A DNA stretch of 64,000 nucleotides from Burkholderia multivorans ATCC BAA-247. GTDB taxonomy: Bacteria > Pseudomonadota > Gammaproteobacteria > Burkholderiales > Burkholderiaceae. The position numbers were made by a program, and so were the translations under genes. Shown here one piece after another: positions 26,677 to 34,941 of the stretch. A model generated the notes under the pieces. The model saw nothing but the letters and a program-made list of their open reading frames with translations, searched no databases and was not told the DNA's origin. How positions within the stretch are numbered: the stretch's first letter is position 1; the number at the start of each line of letters is the position of its first letter. The stretch is taken from assembly GCF_000959525.1 (NCBI RefSeq), contig NZ_CP009832.1:2046001-2110000 (forward strand), in the 5' to 3' direction.

Positions 26677-27786
26677 ATGCTTCGAATCTGGGTTCCCGTC
26701 GCCGTCGTTTCGCTGCTTGCGGCCTGCTCCGGCGTGCCGCCGCAGACGGCATCGCGCTCGTCCGGCATGACGATCAAGACGCCGCGCGCGTTCCCGCCGC
26801 CCGCCAACTTCCCGAAATTCGTCGATCACAGCGTCGGCCAGGAAGAAATCTCGATCCAGGCGATGAGCCTCGTCGGCGTACCGTATCGCTGGGGCGGCAA
26901 CACGCCCGCGAGCGGCTTCGACTGCAGCGGGCTCGTGCGCTACGTGATGGACCGCGCGGCCGACGTGAACCTGCCGCGCACGACGGCCGACATGAGCAGC
27001 CGCGGCGTGTCGATCGAACCCGACCAGATCGCGCCCGGCGACCTGATCTTCTTCAACACGACCGGCCGCCCGCATTCGCATGTCGGCATCTATGTCGGCA
27101 AGCTGCGCTTCGTGAATGCGCCGTCGACGGGCGGCACCGTGCGGCTCGATTACCTGACCAATCCGTATTGGGCGAAGCGCTTCGACGGCATTCGCCGCGT
27201 CGCGCCCCCGCGCGCGAAGCCGACGCCGTTCGATGCGCCGACGTACGAAGCGCGGCGCGACGAGTCGCGCACGCCGGCGGCCGCTGTATCGGCGCCGACG
27301 CCGGCCGCCCCCGCACCCGTCGTGACGGCTGCGGCATCGCAGCCGCCGGCTTATGCGGCGACGCAAGCACCACGCGTATCGGCAGCACCGTCCGCGGCCG
27401 TCGCCGCGGCAGCCGCGCCCGTCTCGACGGTATCGACTGTATCGACTGCGGCGGCCGCGTCTGCGGATCCGTACGAGCCGCCGCCGGCCCGCTTGTCCGC
27501 GGCCCGGCAACAGGCGGCGTCCGCAGGCAGCGATGCGATCGCCGCGACGTCGAACCCGATGCCGGCCGGCACACCGGAAGTCGGCACGCCGATTCCGACG
27601 ACGGCGCTGACCGCCGCAGAAGCCGCCGCATTCGATGCCGAACCGCCGGCCGCCGCCGCGCCGTCGCGCAACAGCGAGCCGGCCGCGGTTCAGGTGCTGC
27701 GCGCGTCGACGCAGTCCGCGCCGGTCGGCGCCCGCACCGGCACGGCCGACGACCCGATCGCCCGCTTCGCGAACGGCAGCTACTGA
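26677..27786 (+). CDS. NlpC/P60 family cell-wall hydrolase, lipoprotein
   Basis: 369 residues. Signal peptide ends in lipobox LLAAC (acylated Cys17). The NlpC/P60 domain spans about 50-165: catalytic Cys83 in SGFDCSGLVRYV, His135 in HSHVGIYVG, and a third polar residue, probably Asn147. Family members cut D-Glu-mDAP bonds in peptidoglycan. The C-terminal 190 residues are a low-complexity Ala/Pro/Thr/Ser tail without a domain I recognise, about half of the protein. The ATG at 26677 was chosen for the signal peptide; a TTG 14 codons upstream is also possible. Its own terminator is not visible. Confidence 0.87.
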   Translation: MLRIWVPVAVVSLLAACSGVPPQTASRSSGMTIKTPRAFPPPANFPKFVDHSVGQEEISIQAMSLVGVPYRWGGNTPASGFDCSGLVRYVMDRAADVNLPRTTADMSSRGVSIEPDQIAPGDLIFFNTTGRPHSHVGIYVGKLRFVNAPSTGGTVRLDYLTNPYWAKRFDGIRRVAPPRAKPTPFDAPTYEARRDESRTPAAAVSAPTPAAPAPVVTAAASQPPAYAATQAPRVSAAPSAAVAAAAAPVSTVSTVSTAAAASADPYEPPPARLSAARQQAASAGSDAIAATSNPMPAGTPEVGTPIPTTALTAAEAAAFDAEPPAAAAPSRNSEPAAVQVLRASTQSAPVGARTGTADDPIARFANGSY

Positions 27787-27980
27787 CGCCCTCGGGCCAG
27801 CACGCTGGGTTCACGTACGTCGAGGGATCCCCACACCATCGTGGCGCGCTGTCCGCATTGAGCGGCTTAAGCCGCCATCGTTTCACCTGCTTCCCGATCG
27901 CATCGGTGACCGGCTTCCCTGCCGATTCATCGTCTACGACCACGGACCGCTATGCTTCGCAGACACGCGCTGCCGCACGC

Positions 27981-28018
27981 AAAAAAAAAGCGCCGCAGCC
28001 TGTTCGGCATGCGGCGCC
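27981..28018 (-). terminator. intrinsic terminator after pit
   Basis: On the minus strand GCGCCGCA-tGCC-gaaca-GGC-TGCGGCGC is followed by nine T. It ends the DUF47-pit transcript. Between it and the NlpC/P60 gene (27787-27980) I see only a 14-bp palindrome GCGGCTTAAGCCGC at 27862-27875. Confidence 0.9.
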
Positions 28019-28054
28019 CTTTTCTCGAAGCGGCGACCGGATCGCGCGCCGGAA

Positions 28055-29065
28055 TCAGAAGATCCGGTGCCCGAGCCACCAGCCGCCGGCGGCGATCAGC
28101 GCGGATGCGGGAATCGTCAGCACCCAGGCCCACACGATGTTGCCGGCGACACCCCAGCGCACGGCCGACAGCTTCTGCGTCGCGCCGACACCGACGATCG
28201 CGCCGGTGATCGTGTGCGTCGTCGACACCGGAATGCCGAGGAACGACGCGACGAACAGCGTGATCGCACCGCCGCTCTCCGCACAGAAGCCGCCGACCGG
28301 CTTCAGCTTCGTGATCTTCTGGCCCATCGTACGCACGATGCGCCAGCCGCCGAACAGCGTGCCGAGGCCCATCGACAGATAGCAGGCGCCGATCACCCAG
28401 GCAGGCGGCGCATCGGACGTCGCCGACGCGTAGCCGGACGCGATCAGCAGCATCCAGATGATGCCGATCGTCTTCTGCGCGTCGTTGCCGCCGTGGCCGA
28501 GGCTATAGAGCCCGGCCGACAGCAGCTGCAGCCGGCGGAAGCGCCGGTCGACCTTGCTCGGTGCGGTACGGAAATACAGCCACGACACGCCGAGCATGAA
28601 CAGCGAGCCGAGAATGAAGCCGAGCAGCGGCGAAATGAAGATGAACGCGACGGTCTTCATCAGCCCGTCGACATTCAGTGCGCTCCAGCCCGATTTCGCG
28701 AGCGCGGAGCCGACCAGCCCCCCGATCAGCGCGTGCGACGAGCTCGACGGAATCCCGTAGTACCACGTGATCACGTTCCAGCCGATCGCACCGACCAGCG
28801 CGCCGAACACGACGTAGTGATCGACGATCTCCGGATCGATCGTGCCTTTGCCGACGGTCTGCGCGACTTTCAGGTGGAAGATGAAATACGCGATCACGTT
28901 GAAGGCCGCCGCGAACACGACGGCCTGCTGCGGCTTCAGCACCCCGGTCGACACGACGGTGGCGATCGAGTTCGCCGCGTCGTGGAAGCCGTTCATGAAG
29001 TCGAATACGAGCGCGACGAGCACCAGCGTCGCGACCATCCATAGGGCGAGTTGTATCGAATGCAT
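28055..29065 (-). CDS. pit: low-affinity inorganic phosphate transporter, PiT family
   Basis: 336 residues with about ten membrane helices. The duplicated PiT signatures are visible: FDFMNGFHDAANSIATVVSTG near the N-terminus (residues 21-41) and GHGGNDAQKTIGIIWM in the second half. It imports metal-phosphate with protons. It lies 10 nt after the DUF47 gene, its usual accessory partner. Confidence 0.93.
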   Translation of the reverse strand: MHSIQLALWMVATLVLVALVFDFMNGFHDAANSIATVVSTGVLKPQQAVVFAAAFNVIAYFIFHLKVAQTVGKGTIDPEIVDHYVVFGALVGAIGWNVITWYYGIPSSSSHALIGGLVGSALAKSGWSALNVDGLMKTVAFIFISPLLGFILGSLFMLGVSWLYFRTAPSKVDRRFRRLQLLSAGLYSLGHGGNDAQKTIGIIWMLLIASGYASATSDAPPAWVIGACYLSMGLGTLFGGWRIVRTMGQKITKLKPVGGFCAESGGAITLFVASFLGIPVSTTHTITGAIVGVGATQKLSAVRWGVAGNIVWAWVLTIPASALIAAGGWWLGHRIF

Positions 29066-29075
29066 CGTGATCCGC

Positions 29076-29702
29076 TCAGGCGTTTTCCAGCACGATGCCT
29101 TCGATGATGTTCGCGACGTCCTCGCACTTGTCGGTGATCTCCTCGAGCAGTTCGTAGATCGCCTTCAGCTTGATGAGCGTCTTCACGTCGTCTTCCTCGC
29201 GGAACAGCTTCGACATCGCCGCACGCAGCACGCGGTCGGCCTCGGACTCCCAGCGGTCGATTTCCTCGCACTGCTTGAGGATCTGCGCGGACTGCTTCAT
29301 GTCGGACAGCAGCGCGACGGCCTGCTGAACGTGCTGCGCCGACTGCGTGACGATGTGCGCGAGCTGGCTCGCTTCCGACGTGACGGACTGCACGTCGTAC
29401 AGCGACACGGCCGTCGCGACGTCTTCCATCAGGTCGAGGATGTCGTCCATCGTCGTGATCAGCTTGTGGATCTCGTCGCGATCGAGCGGCGTGATGAAGG
29501 TCTTGTGCAGCAGATCGATCGCTTCGTGCGTCAGCTTGTCGGCGGCTTTCTCCGCCGTCTGCACGTTTTGCTTGTGAATCTCGGCGTCGGCGAGATTGTC
29601 GATCAGCAGTTCGAGCTCGCGGCCACCGGAAACGATGTGCTTCGCGTGCGCATTGAAGAGTTCAAAGAACTTGCCCTCGGTGGGCATGAATCGACCGAAC
29701 AT
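29076..29702 (-). CDS. DUF47 (PhoU-like) Pit accessory protein
   Basis: 208 residues, all-helical, TIGR00153/DUF47 type, distant relative of PhoU. Marks are RFMPTEGKFFELFNAHAKHI, DRDEIHKLITTMDDILDLMEDVATAVSLYD (metal-binding acidic helix) and a C-terminal ITDKCEDVANIIEGIVLENA. In many bacteria this gene (pap/orfA) precedes pit and tunes phosphate uptake. The two share a transcript here. A Pho-box-like direct repeat lies 16-33 bp upstream of the start codon. Confidence 0.9.
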   Translation of the reverse strand: MFGRFMPTEGKFFELFNAHAKHIVSGGRELELLIDNLADAEIHKQNVQTAEKAADKLTHEAIDLLHKTFITPLDRDEIHKLITTMDDILDLMEDVATAVSLYDVQSVTSEASQLAHIVTQSAQHVQQAVALLSDMKQSAQILKQCEEIDRWESEADRVLRAAMSKLFREEDDVKTLIKLKAIYELLEEITDKCEDVANIIEGIVLENA

Positions 29703-29717
29703 GGGATTCCTGAGAGA

Positions 29718-29735
29718 TTGTCAAACGACTGTCAC
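29718..29735. promoter_or_regulatory. Pho-box-like direct repeat in the DUF47-pit leader
   Basis: Plus strand TTGTCAA-ACGA-CTGTCAC: two heptamers with 4-bp spacing, as in the PhoB box (CTGTCAT-N4-CTGTCAT). It lies between a TACAAT -10-like element (minus strand, 29754-29749) and the ATG at 29702, so binding would be expected to repress. Confidence 0.5.
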
Positions 29736-29839
29736 GAAAACGGGCGACATTGTACCGTTTCCGCTGACGGCGCGACGCGCGCATGCGCGCGCGCCGGACG
29801 GGATACAACGTTTGGCTAAATAGGGGTTTACATCCGGCG

Positions 29840-31222
29840 TTACTCGCCGTAGAAGTTCTGCGCCCCTGCAAAGTTGTCGAACTTCGTGTATTGGCCCAGG
29901 AACGTGAGCCGAACGGGACCGATCGGGCCGTTACGCTGCTTGCCGATGATGATCTCGGCCGTCCCCTTGTCCGGGCTGTCCGGATTGTAGACTTCGTCGC
30001 GATAAATGAACAGGATTACGTCCGCGTCCTGTTCGATAGCGCCCGATTCGCGCAGGTCGGACATCACCGGGCGCTTGTTCGGACGCTGTTCGAGGCCGCG
30101 GTTCAGCTGCGACAGCGCGATCACCGGCACGTCGAGTTCCTTCGCGAGACTCTTCAGCGAGCGCGAGATTTCCGAGATTTCGGTGGCGCGGTTTTCGCCC
30201 TGCGACGAGCCCGACATCAGCTGCAGATAGTCGACGATGATCAGCCCGAGCTTGCCGCACTGCCGCGCGAGACGCCGCGCGCGCGAACGCAGTTCCATCG
30301 GGTTCAGGCCACCCGTCTCGTCGATGAACAGCTGCGCTTCGCTCATCTTCTGCACCGCGTGCGTCAGCTTCGGCCAATCCTCGTCGGTGAGGCGGCCCGT
30401 ACGCATGCGGTGCTGATCGAGCCGGCCGATCGAGCCGAGCATCCGCATCACGAGCTGCGTGCCCGGCATTTCCATCGAGAACACCGCGACCGGCAGCCCG
30501 TACTCGACCGCGACGTATTCGCCGATGTTCATCGAGAACGCGGTCTTGCCCATCGACGGCCGCCCGGCGACGATGATCAGCTCGCCGCCGTGCATGCCCG
30601 ACGTCATCCGGTCGAGATCGACGAAGCCGGTCGGCGTGCCGGTGACGTCGCTCGGGTTCGCGGTGTGATAGAGCGTGTCGATCCGCTCGACGACCTGCGT
30701 GAGCAGCGGACCGATCTCGAGAAAGCCCTGATTGCCGCGTGCGCCCTCTTCGGCGATCGAGAACACCTTCGCTTCGGCTTCGTCGAGCAGCTGGCGGACT
30801 TCCTTGCCCTGCGGATTGAACGCATCGGCCGAGATTTCGTCGGCGACCGACACGAGCCGGCGCAGCACCGCACGGTCGCGCACGATCTCCGCATAGCGGC
30901 GGATGTTCGCCGCACTCGGCGTGTTCTGCGCGAGCGCGTTCAGATAGGCGAGGCCGCCGACTTCGTCGGCCTTGCCGGACGTCGTCAGCGCTTCGAACAC
31001 CGTCACGACGTCGGCCGGACGCGTGGCGGCGATCAGCCGGCCGATATGCTCGAAGATGATCCGGTGGTCGTAACGATAGAAGTCGCTCTGCGACAGGAAA
31101 TCGGCAATCCGGTCCCATGCCGCGTTGTCGAGCAACAGGCCGCCCAGCACCGACTGCTCGGCTTCGACCGAGTGCGGCGGGACTTTCAGCGATTCGATTT
31201 GTGGATCTTGCGGCGCGTTCAT
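29840..31222 (-). CDS. dnaB: replicative DNA helicase DnaB
   Basis: 460 residues. N-terminal domain PPHSVEAEQSVLGGLLLDN; RecA-like helicase domain with Walker A GRPSMGKTAFS near 210, Walker B LIIVDYLQLMSG, and the C-terminal RDEVYN...GTAEIIIGKQRNGP. It unwinds DNA at the replication fork in the cytoplasm. It lies downstream of rpsF-priB-rpsR-rplI as in many proteobacteria, but behind a terminator at 31284-31318, so it likely has its own promoter. Confidence 0.98.
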   Translation of the reverse strand: MNAPQDPQIESLKVPPHSVEAEQSVLGGLLLDNAAWDRIADFLSQSDFYRYDHRIIFEHIGRLIAATRPADVVTVFEALTTSGKADEVGGLAYLNALAQNTPSAANIRRYAEIVRDRAVLRRLVSVADEISADAFNPQGKEVRQLLDEAEAKVFSIAEEGARGNQGFLEIGPLLTQVVERIDTLYHTANPSDVTGTPTGFVDLDRMTSGMHGGELIIVAGRPSMGKTAFSMNIGEYVAVEYGLPVAVFSMEMPGTQLVMRMLGSIGRLDQHRMRTGRLTDEDWPKLTHAVQKMSEAQLFIDETGGLNPMELRSRARRLARQCGKLGLIIVDYLQLMSGSSQGENRATEISEISRSLKSLAKELDVPVIALSQLNRGLEQRPNKRPVMSDLRESGAIEQDADVILFIYRDEVYNPDSPDKGTAEIIIGKQRNGPIGPVRLTFLGQYTKFDNFAGAQNFYGE

Positions 31223-31283
31223 GGGTTGGGATTATCGCGAATTGCGGGCCGCGACGCCAGTTCGTCGCCGGCGATCGGCCAAC

Positions 31284-31318
31284 AAAAAAGGCAGGCCCCG
31301 GTTGCCCGGGCGCCTGCC
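31284..31318 (-). terminator. intrinsic terminator after rplI
   Basis: On the minus strand GGCAGGCGCCCGGG/CCGGGGCCTGCC-type stem with loop CAA, followed by TTTTTTG. It separates the ribosomal protein operon from dnaB. Confidence 0.85.
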
Positions 31319-31361
31319 CCTGTCCGGGCGGCGTGTGCCGCCCGGCAAGTGTTGCGTACGC

Positions 31362-31814
31362 TTACGCGTGGTCGCCGATCACGTTGATCGTGACGTCGAC
31401 GACGACGTCCGTATGCAGCGCGACCTGAACGCCGTGCTCGCCGATCATCTTCAGCGGGCCTTCCGGCATGCGAACCTGCGACTTCTCGACGTCGAAGCCG
31501 GCCTTCTTCAGCAGTTCCGCGACGTCCGCGTTCGTGACCGAGCCGAACAGACGGCCGTCCACGCCCGACTTCTGCGTGATTTCGAACGACTGGCCGTTCA
31601 GCTTCTCGCCGACAGCCTGCGAAGCCGCCAGCTTTTCAGCGGCGATCTTCTCGAGCTCTGCACGGCGCACTTCGAATTCGGCGATCGCTTCCTTCGTCGC
31701 ACGGCGAGCCTTGCGGTTCGGGATCAGGAAGTTGCGAGCGTAACCGTCCTTGACCTTGACGATATCGCCGAGGTTGCCCAGATTGGCGACTTTTTCCAAC
31801 AGAATGATTTGCAT
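31362..31814 (-). CDS. rplI: 50S ribosomal protein bL9
   Basis: 150 residues, normal bL9 length. [32 protein letters not shown] is the N-terminal globular domain, joined by the long charged helix KAREKEAIAEF-type region to the C-terminal domain. It binds 23S rRNA at the base of the L1 stalk. The ATG follows GGAG. Last gene of rpsF-priB-rpsR-rplI. Confidence 0.98.
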   Translation of the reverse strand: MQIILLEKVANLGNLGDIVKVKDGYARNFLIPNRKARRATKEAIAEFEVRRAELEKIAAEKLAASQAVGEKLNGQSFEITQKSGVDGRLFGSVTNADVAELLKKAGFDVEKSQVRMPEGPLKMIGEHGVQVALHTDVVVDVTINVIGDHA

Positions 31815-31841
31815 TCGAATTCTCCTTATTGCGTCGCCTGA

Positions 31842-32117
31842 TTACGCCTTGTGCTGATCGGTGTACGGCAGCAGCGCGAGGAAGCGTGCGCGCTTGATTG
31901 CCGTGTCCAGCTGACGCTGATAGTGCGCCTTCGTACCCGTCAGACGCGCCGGCGTGATCTTGCCGTTTTCGCCGATGAAGTCCTTCAGCGTTTCCGTGTC
32001 CTTGTAGTCGATCTGCTCGACGCCGGCTGCCGTGAAGCGGCAGAACTTCTTGCGCTTGAAGAGCGGGTTTTGTTGCTGACGACGCTTGTCGAATTTCTTA
32101 CCAGTGGGGCGGGCCAT
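31842..32117 (-). CDS. rpsR: 30S ribosomal protein bS18
   Basis: 91 residues, beginning [30 protein letters not shown] and containing [35 protein letters not shown], the bS18 signature. It binds with bS6 in the platform of the 30S subunit. It is 2 nt after priB and 27 nt before rplI. Confidence 0.98.
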
Positions 32118-32119
32118 GT

Positions 32120-32419
32120 TCAGTCCTTTCCAATGTCCTGCAATGCTGTGATGTGAAACACCAAGGTTCGCGCGTTGCGGCTTTTCTTTGCCAGGAAGCC
32201 CGTGAACAGCGTCTCGACGCCGAGTTCACATTGCTCCAGCCTGCCGCTCGCGTCGCCGGCCGCCACCGCCTCGATCGTCATTTCGACCTGGCGGGGAATG
32301 CCTGCTTCGACGACTTCCGTGCGGTGCTGCAACGTCGCGCTCGCGATCGGAACGCCGGCGGGCGTGTATCGCACCGCTGCGCGCTCGACGACGCTTGCCG
32401 TCAATTGCAACCTGTTCAC
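32120..32419 (-). CDS. priB: primosomal replication protein N (PriB)
   Basis: 99 residues, OB-fold single-strand DNA-binding protein. [27 protein letters not shown] and [11 protein letters not shown] are typical of PriB. It helps PriA reload DnaB at stalled forks. Its position between rpsF and rpsR is the usual one for gamma- and beta-proteobacteria and places two primosome genes (priB, dnaB) close together. Confidence 0.95.
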
Positions 32420-32458
32420 GTGAGTGGCGTGCTCCTTGGTGGCTTAATCGAGACGAGC

Positions 32459-32833
32459 TTAAGCCTGCGCTTCGGTCGGCTGAGCGGCAGCCGCCTTCTT
32501 GGCTTCTTCGCGCTGAACTTCCTTCATCATCGGCGACGGGCCGGTTTCGGCCTTCTTCATCTTGACGATGAGGTGACGCAGCACGGCGTCGTTGAACTTG
32601 AATGCGTGTTCGAGTTCGTCGAGCGTCGTCTGGTCGCACTCGATGTTCATGCAGACGTAGTGAGCCTTCGCGAGTTTCTCGATCATGTAGGCCAGCTGGC
32701 GACGGCCCCAGTCTTCGACACGGTGGATCTGGCCGCCGTGCGAGGTGATCGTGGTCTTGTAACGCTCGATCATCGCGGGCACTTGCTCGCTCTGATCGGG
32801 GTGCACGATGAAGACGATTTCGTAATGACGCAT
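32459..32833 (-). CDS. rpsF: 30S ribosomal protein bS6
   Basis: 124 residues. [25 protein letters not shown] and [29 protein letters not shown] are the bS6 core; the tail is Ala/Glu-rich. The ATG at 32833 is used; the frame is open nine codons further, but homologues begin MRHYEIVF and GGAGTG precedes this ATG. First gene of its operon, 39 nt before priB. Confidence 0.97.
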   Translation of the reverse strand: MRHYEIVFIVHPDQSEQVPAMIERYKTTITSHGGQIHRVEDWGRRQLAYMIEKLAKAHYVCMNIECDQTTLDELEHAFKFNDAVLRHLIVKMKKAETGPSPMMKEVQREEAKKAAAAQPTEAQA

Positions 32834-33172
32834 TACACACTCCTTGTGGATAGAAGCCACCCGGGCGTCTGAACCGGTGTGGCAAGTGAGAAGCCGAAGA
32901 TTCTAACCCGGATACGCGCCGCGTGCAATGCCGATCGACGATTTGCCGCCTGATTCGGCCGTATTTTCAATCACTTGAGCGGCTGCCGTGCCGCGCGGCG
33001 CTCGCGGCGCGCGTGCGTTCTGGAATATCGCGACGGAACGCGGCGTGCGTCGGTGCCGGGCTGCGTCGGCGCCGGGCTGCGGCGGTGCCGGGCTCCGGCG
33101 GTGCCGGGCTCCGGCGCGGGCGGGATGGTCGGGTGTCCGTCGTTCACCGCCCCGCCGCCTCGCCAACCGGCG
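32834..33172. other. intergenic region with tandem repeats
   Basis: Between rpsF and the anti-sigma gene. The left part should carry the rpsF promoter, which I could not place with confidence. The right part holds four tandem 16-bp units (33048-33111). No gene is evident. Confidence 0.5.
33048..33111. repeat. four tandem 16-bp repeats
   Basis: Four consecutive units with consensus CGKCGGYGCCGGGCTS: CGTCGGTGCCGGGCTG, CGTCGGCGCCGGGCTG, and two identical CGGCGGTGCCGGGCTC. They lie downstream of the anti-sigma gene. A 16-bp unit is not a codon multiple. It looks like a variable-number tandem repeat. Confidence 0.85.
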
Positions 33173-34078
33173 TCATTGTTCGCCGCCGGCCGCGCCGATG
33201 CGCGCCGATAGCGCTGCCCGGAACGCCGCGAGCGCCGACGGCTCCGCGTCCGTCACGGCCCACCAGGTCATGCCGGCCGCCGTCCAGCGATCGACCGCGT
33301 AGCCCTGCGACACGGTCGCGTACGGCGCGGCGCGTCCGTCGCCCGCCGGCGACACGTAGATGTCGATCACGTGCTGCCGGTAGCGGTACACGAGCACGGC
33401 GACGCGCCGTCGGTCGACATAGTCGAGCCGACCGCCGACGAGCACGAAGCCGTTCGCACTGAGATCCTCGACCGGCGGCGCGTAGTCGAGCCGCCCATTG
33501 AACCACGGCTTGACCGTGTGCCGATCGGTCGAGATCACGTCGATATCGCGCGCCGACAACCCCGCGCGCACGTGGCTCGCGACCAGTTCGTCGACCGTGC
33601 GGTCGGTCGCTGCGCGATGCGCGGACATCGCGATGCCGCCCGCTGCCGCCAGCGCGACGACGAGCGCAACGCCCCAGCCGCGCCCCGGCAGCGCCGGCGC
33701 GCGCGTGCCGGATGCCGCGGCAGCCGGGCGCGCGGACGCACCGCGACCGCCGCGCCATGAAAACCGCCGGCGGACGCGCGGCTGCGGCTGGGGCGGCGCC
33801 TGAAATTCGCCGTCGCGCGCCCGTTCCGCCCCCGTTCGCTCGCCCATCGGCGCAGTCGCGGCCTCCGGCTGCAGCGCGGCGATCCGCGCGCGCAGCGCGT
33901 CCGGCGCGCGATGATAGTCGGCTGCCCGCACGGCATGCGAGAGCGCGACGATCCGCTCGCGCTCTCGCCGGCACAGCTCGCATTCGTCGACGTGCTGCTG
34001 GACCCGCAGCGCATCCGGCGGCGACAGCTCGCGGTCGACGTCCGCATCCAGCAGCGCGCGCGCTTCGTTACAGTCCAT
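33173..34078 (-). CDS. zinc-binding anti-sigma factor (ZAS/zf-HC2)
   Basis: 301 residues. The N-terminal ZAS motif H29-x3-C33-x2-C36 (QQHVDECELC) coordinates zinc and binds the sigma factor. A proline/arginine-rich linker (75-133) leads to one membrane helix (about 135-153) and a periplasmic domain with DRHTVKPWFNGRLDYAPPVEDL and VDRRRVAVLVYRYRQHVIDIYVSP, a pattern common in anti-sigma factors of this class. It overlaps the sigma gene by 11 nt and is its presumed antagonist. The signal relieving it is unknown. Confidence 0.87.
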   Translation of the reverse strand: MDCNEARALLDADVDRELSPPDALRVQQHVDECELCRRERERIVALSHAVRAADYHRAPDALRARIAALQPEAATAPMGERTGAERARDGEFQAPPQPQPRVRRRFSWRGGRGASARPAAAASGTRAPALPGRGWGVALVVALAAAGGIAMSAHRAATDRTVDELVASHVRAGLSARDIDVISTDRHTVKPWFNGRLDYAPPVEDLSANGFVLVGGRLDYVDRRRVAVLVYRYRQHVIDIYVSPAGDGRAAPYATVSQGYAVDRWTAAGMTWWAVTDAEPSALAAFRAALSARIGAAGGEQ

Positions 34079-34709
34079 CGATAGCCTCCGATGCCGATCC
34101 GCCGGCCGGCGTGCGCGCCGCCCGCTCGCCGCGCGCCGGCACGGCTTCCTCGCCGAGCAGCGCGGCGAGCCGCCGACGGCCGCGCGCGAGCCGCGACATC
34201 ACGGTGCCGATCGGCACGTCCGCGATCGCCGCGATTTCGCGATAGCTGAGATCCTCCATCTCGCGCAGCACGAGCACCTCGCGGTACTCGGCAGGCAGCT
34301 TCGCGAGCGCCGCGTTGACGAGCCGGACGTTTTCGCCGCGCAGCAGCTGCGCGAGCGGATCGGTCGTCGCCGGCTGCCAGTCGTCGGGCACGTCGGCGTC
34401 CTCCAGCGTGTCGGGCGCGGCGACTTCGTGCGCATGCGTGCGCCGCCGCCATTCGCTGTACCACGTGTGCCGCACGATCGTCAGCAGCCACGGCCGCGCG
34501 TTGTCGCCGCGGCACGAATCGACGAAGCGCAGCGCACGCATGCACGCCTCCTGCACGACGTCGTCCGCGTCGCTCGCGCTGCCGCTCAGCCAGCGCGCGA
34601 GGTTGTACGCGGCATCGAGGTGCGGCAGCACGAGCGCGCGAAACCGCTCGCCGCGCGCCGCCGCATCGCCTGCTGTCTGCCCATCGACCGGCTGTCCGGC
34701 TTGCCCCAC
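34068..34709 (-). CDS. ECF RNA polymerase sigma factor
   Basis: 213 residues. Region 2 is HLDAAYNLARWLSGSASDADDVVQEACMRALRF; region 4 is LPAEYREVLVLREMEDLSYREIAAIADVPIGTVMSRLARGRRRL. No extra C-terminal domain. The start is the GTG at 34709 preceded closely by GGGAGG; an ATG at 34832 would add 41 residues encoded by repetitive DNA. It is followed by the membrane anti-sigma factor with an 11-nt overlap. No ECF-type autoregulatory promoter was recognised upstream. Confidence 0.87.
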   Translation of the reverse strand: MGQAGQPVDGQTAGDAAARGERFRALVLPHLDAAYNLARWLSGSASDADDVVQEACMRALRFVDSCRGDNARPWLLTIVRHTWYSEWRRRTHAHEVAAPDTLEDADVPDDWQPATTDPLAQLLRGENVRLVNAALAKLPAEYREVLVLREMEDLSYREIAAIADVPIGTVMSRLARGRRRLAALLGEEAVPARGERAARTPAGGSASEAIDGL

Positions 34710-34941
34710 ATGGCCTCCCTGATCCCGGCGGCCGAAGCCGCGCCCGCTGCGCGTGCGATGCCGGCCGCCCGAGGCCCGAGGCCAAACCCGAGCCCAGACC
34801 CGAGTCCCCGAAACCGGAGTCCCGAAGCCCAAAGCCAGCCGTCCGCCGCCGCACGCTCGACCACCTTACCGGCGTTGCGTCGAGTTTATTCCCGCCGCAC
34901 GGGCCCGAAACGAAAAAAACCGCGACCGGCGCGCCCGGCGG

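Noticed and set aside
27862-27875. 14-bp palindrome GCGGCTTAAGCCGC between converging genes
   Set aside because: No T-run, no regulated gene downstream, and palindromes of this size are common in such GC-rich DNA.
29719-29724. TTGACA on the minus strand as a -35 for the DUF47-pit operon
   Set aside because: It ends only 17 bp from the start codon, leaving no room for a -10 and start; it is part of the Pho-box-like repeat.
33048-33111. Tandem 16-bp repeats as a CRISPR array
   Set aside because: Units are contiguous with no spacers and no cas genes are nearby.
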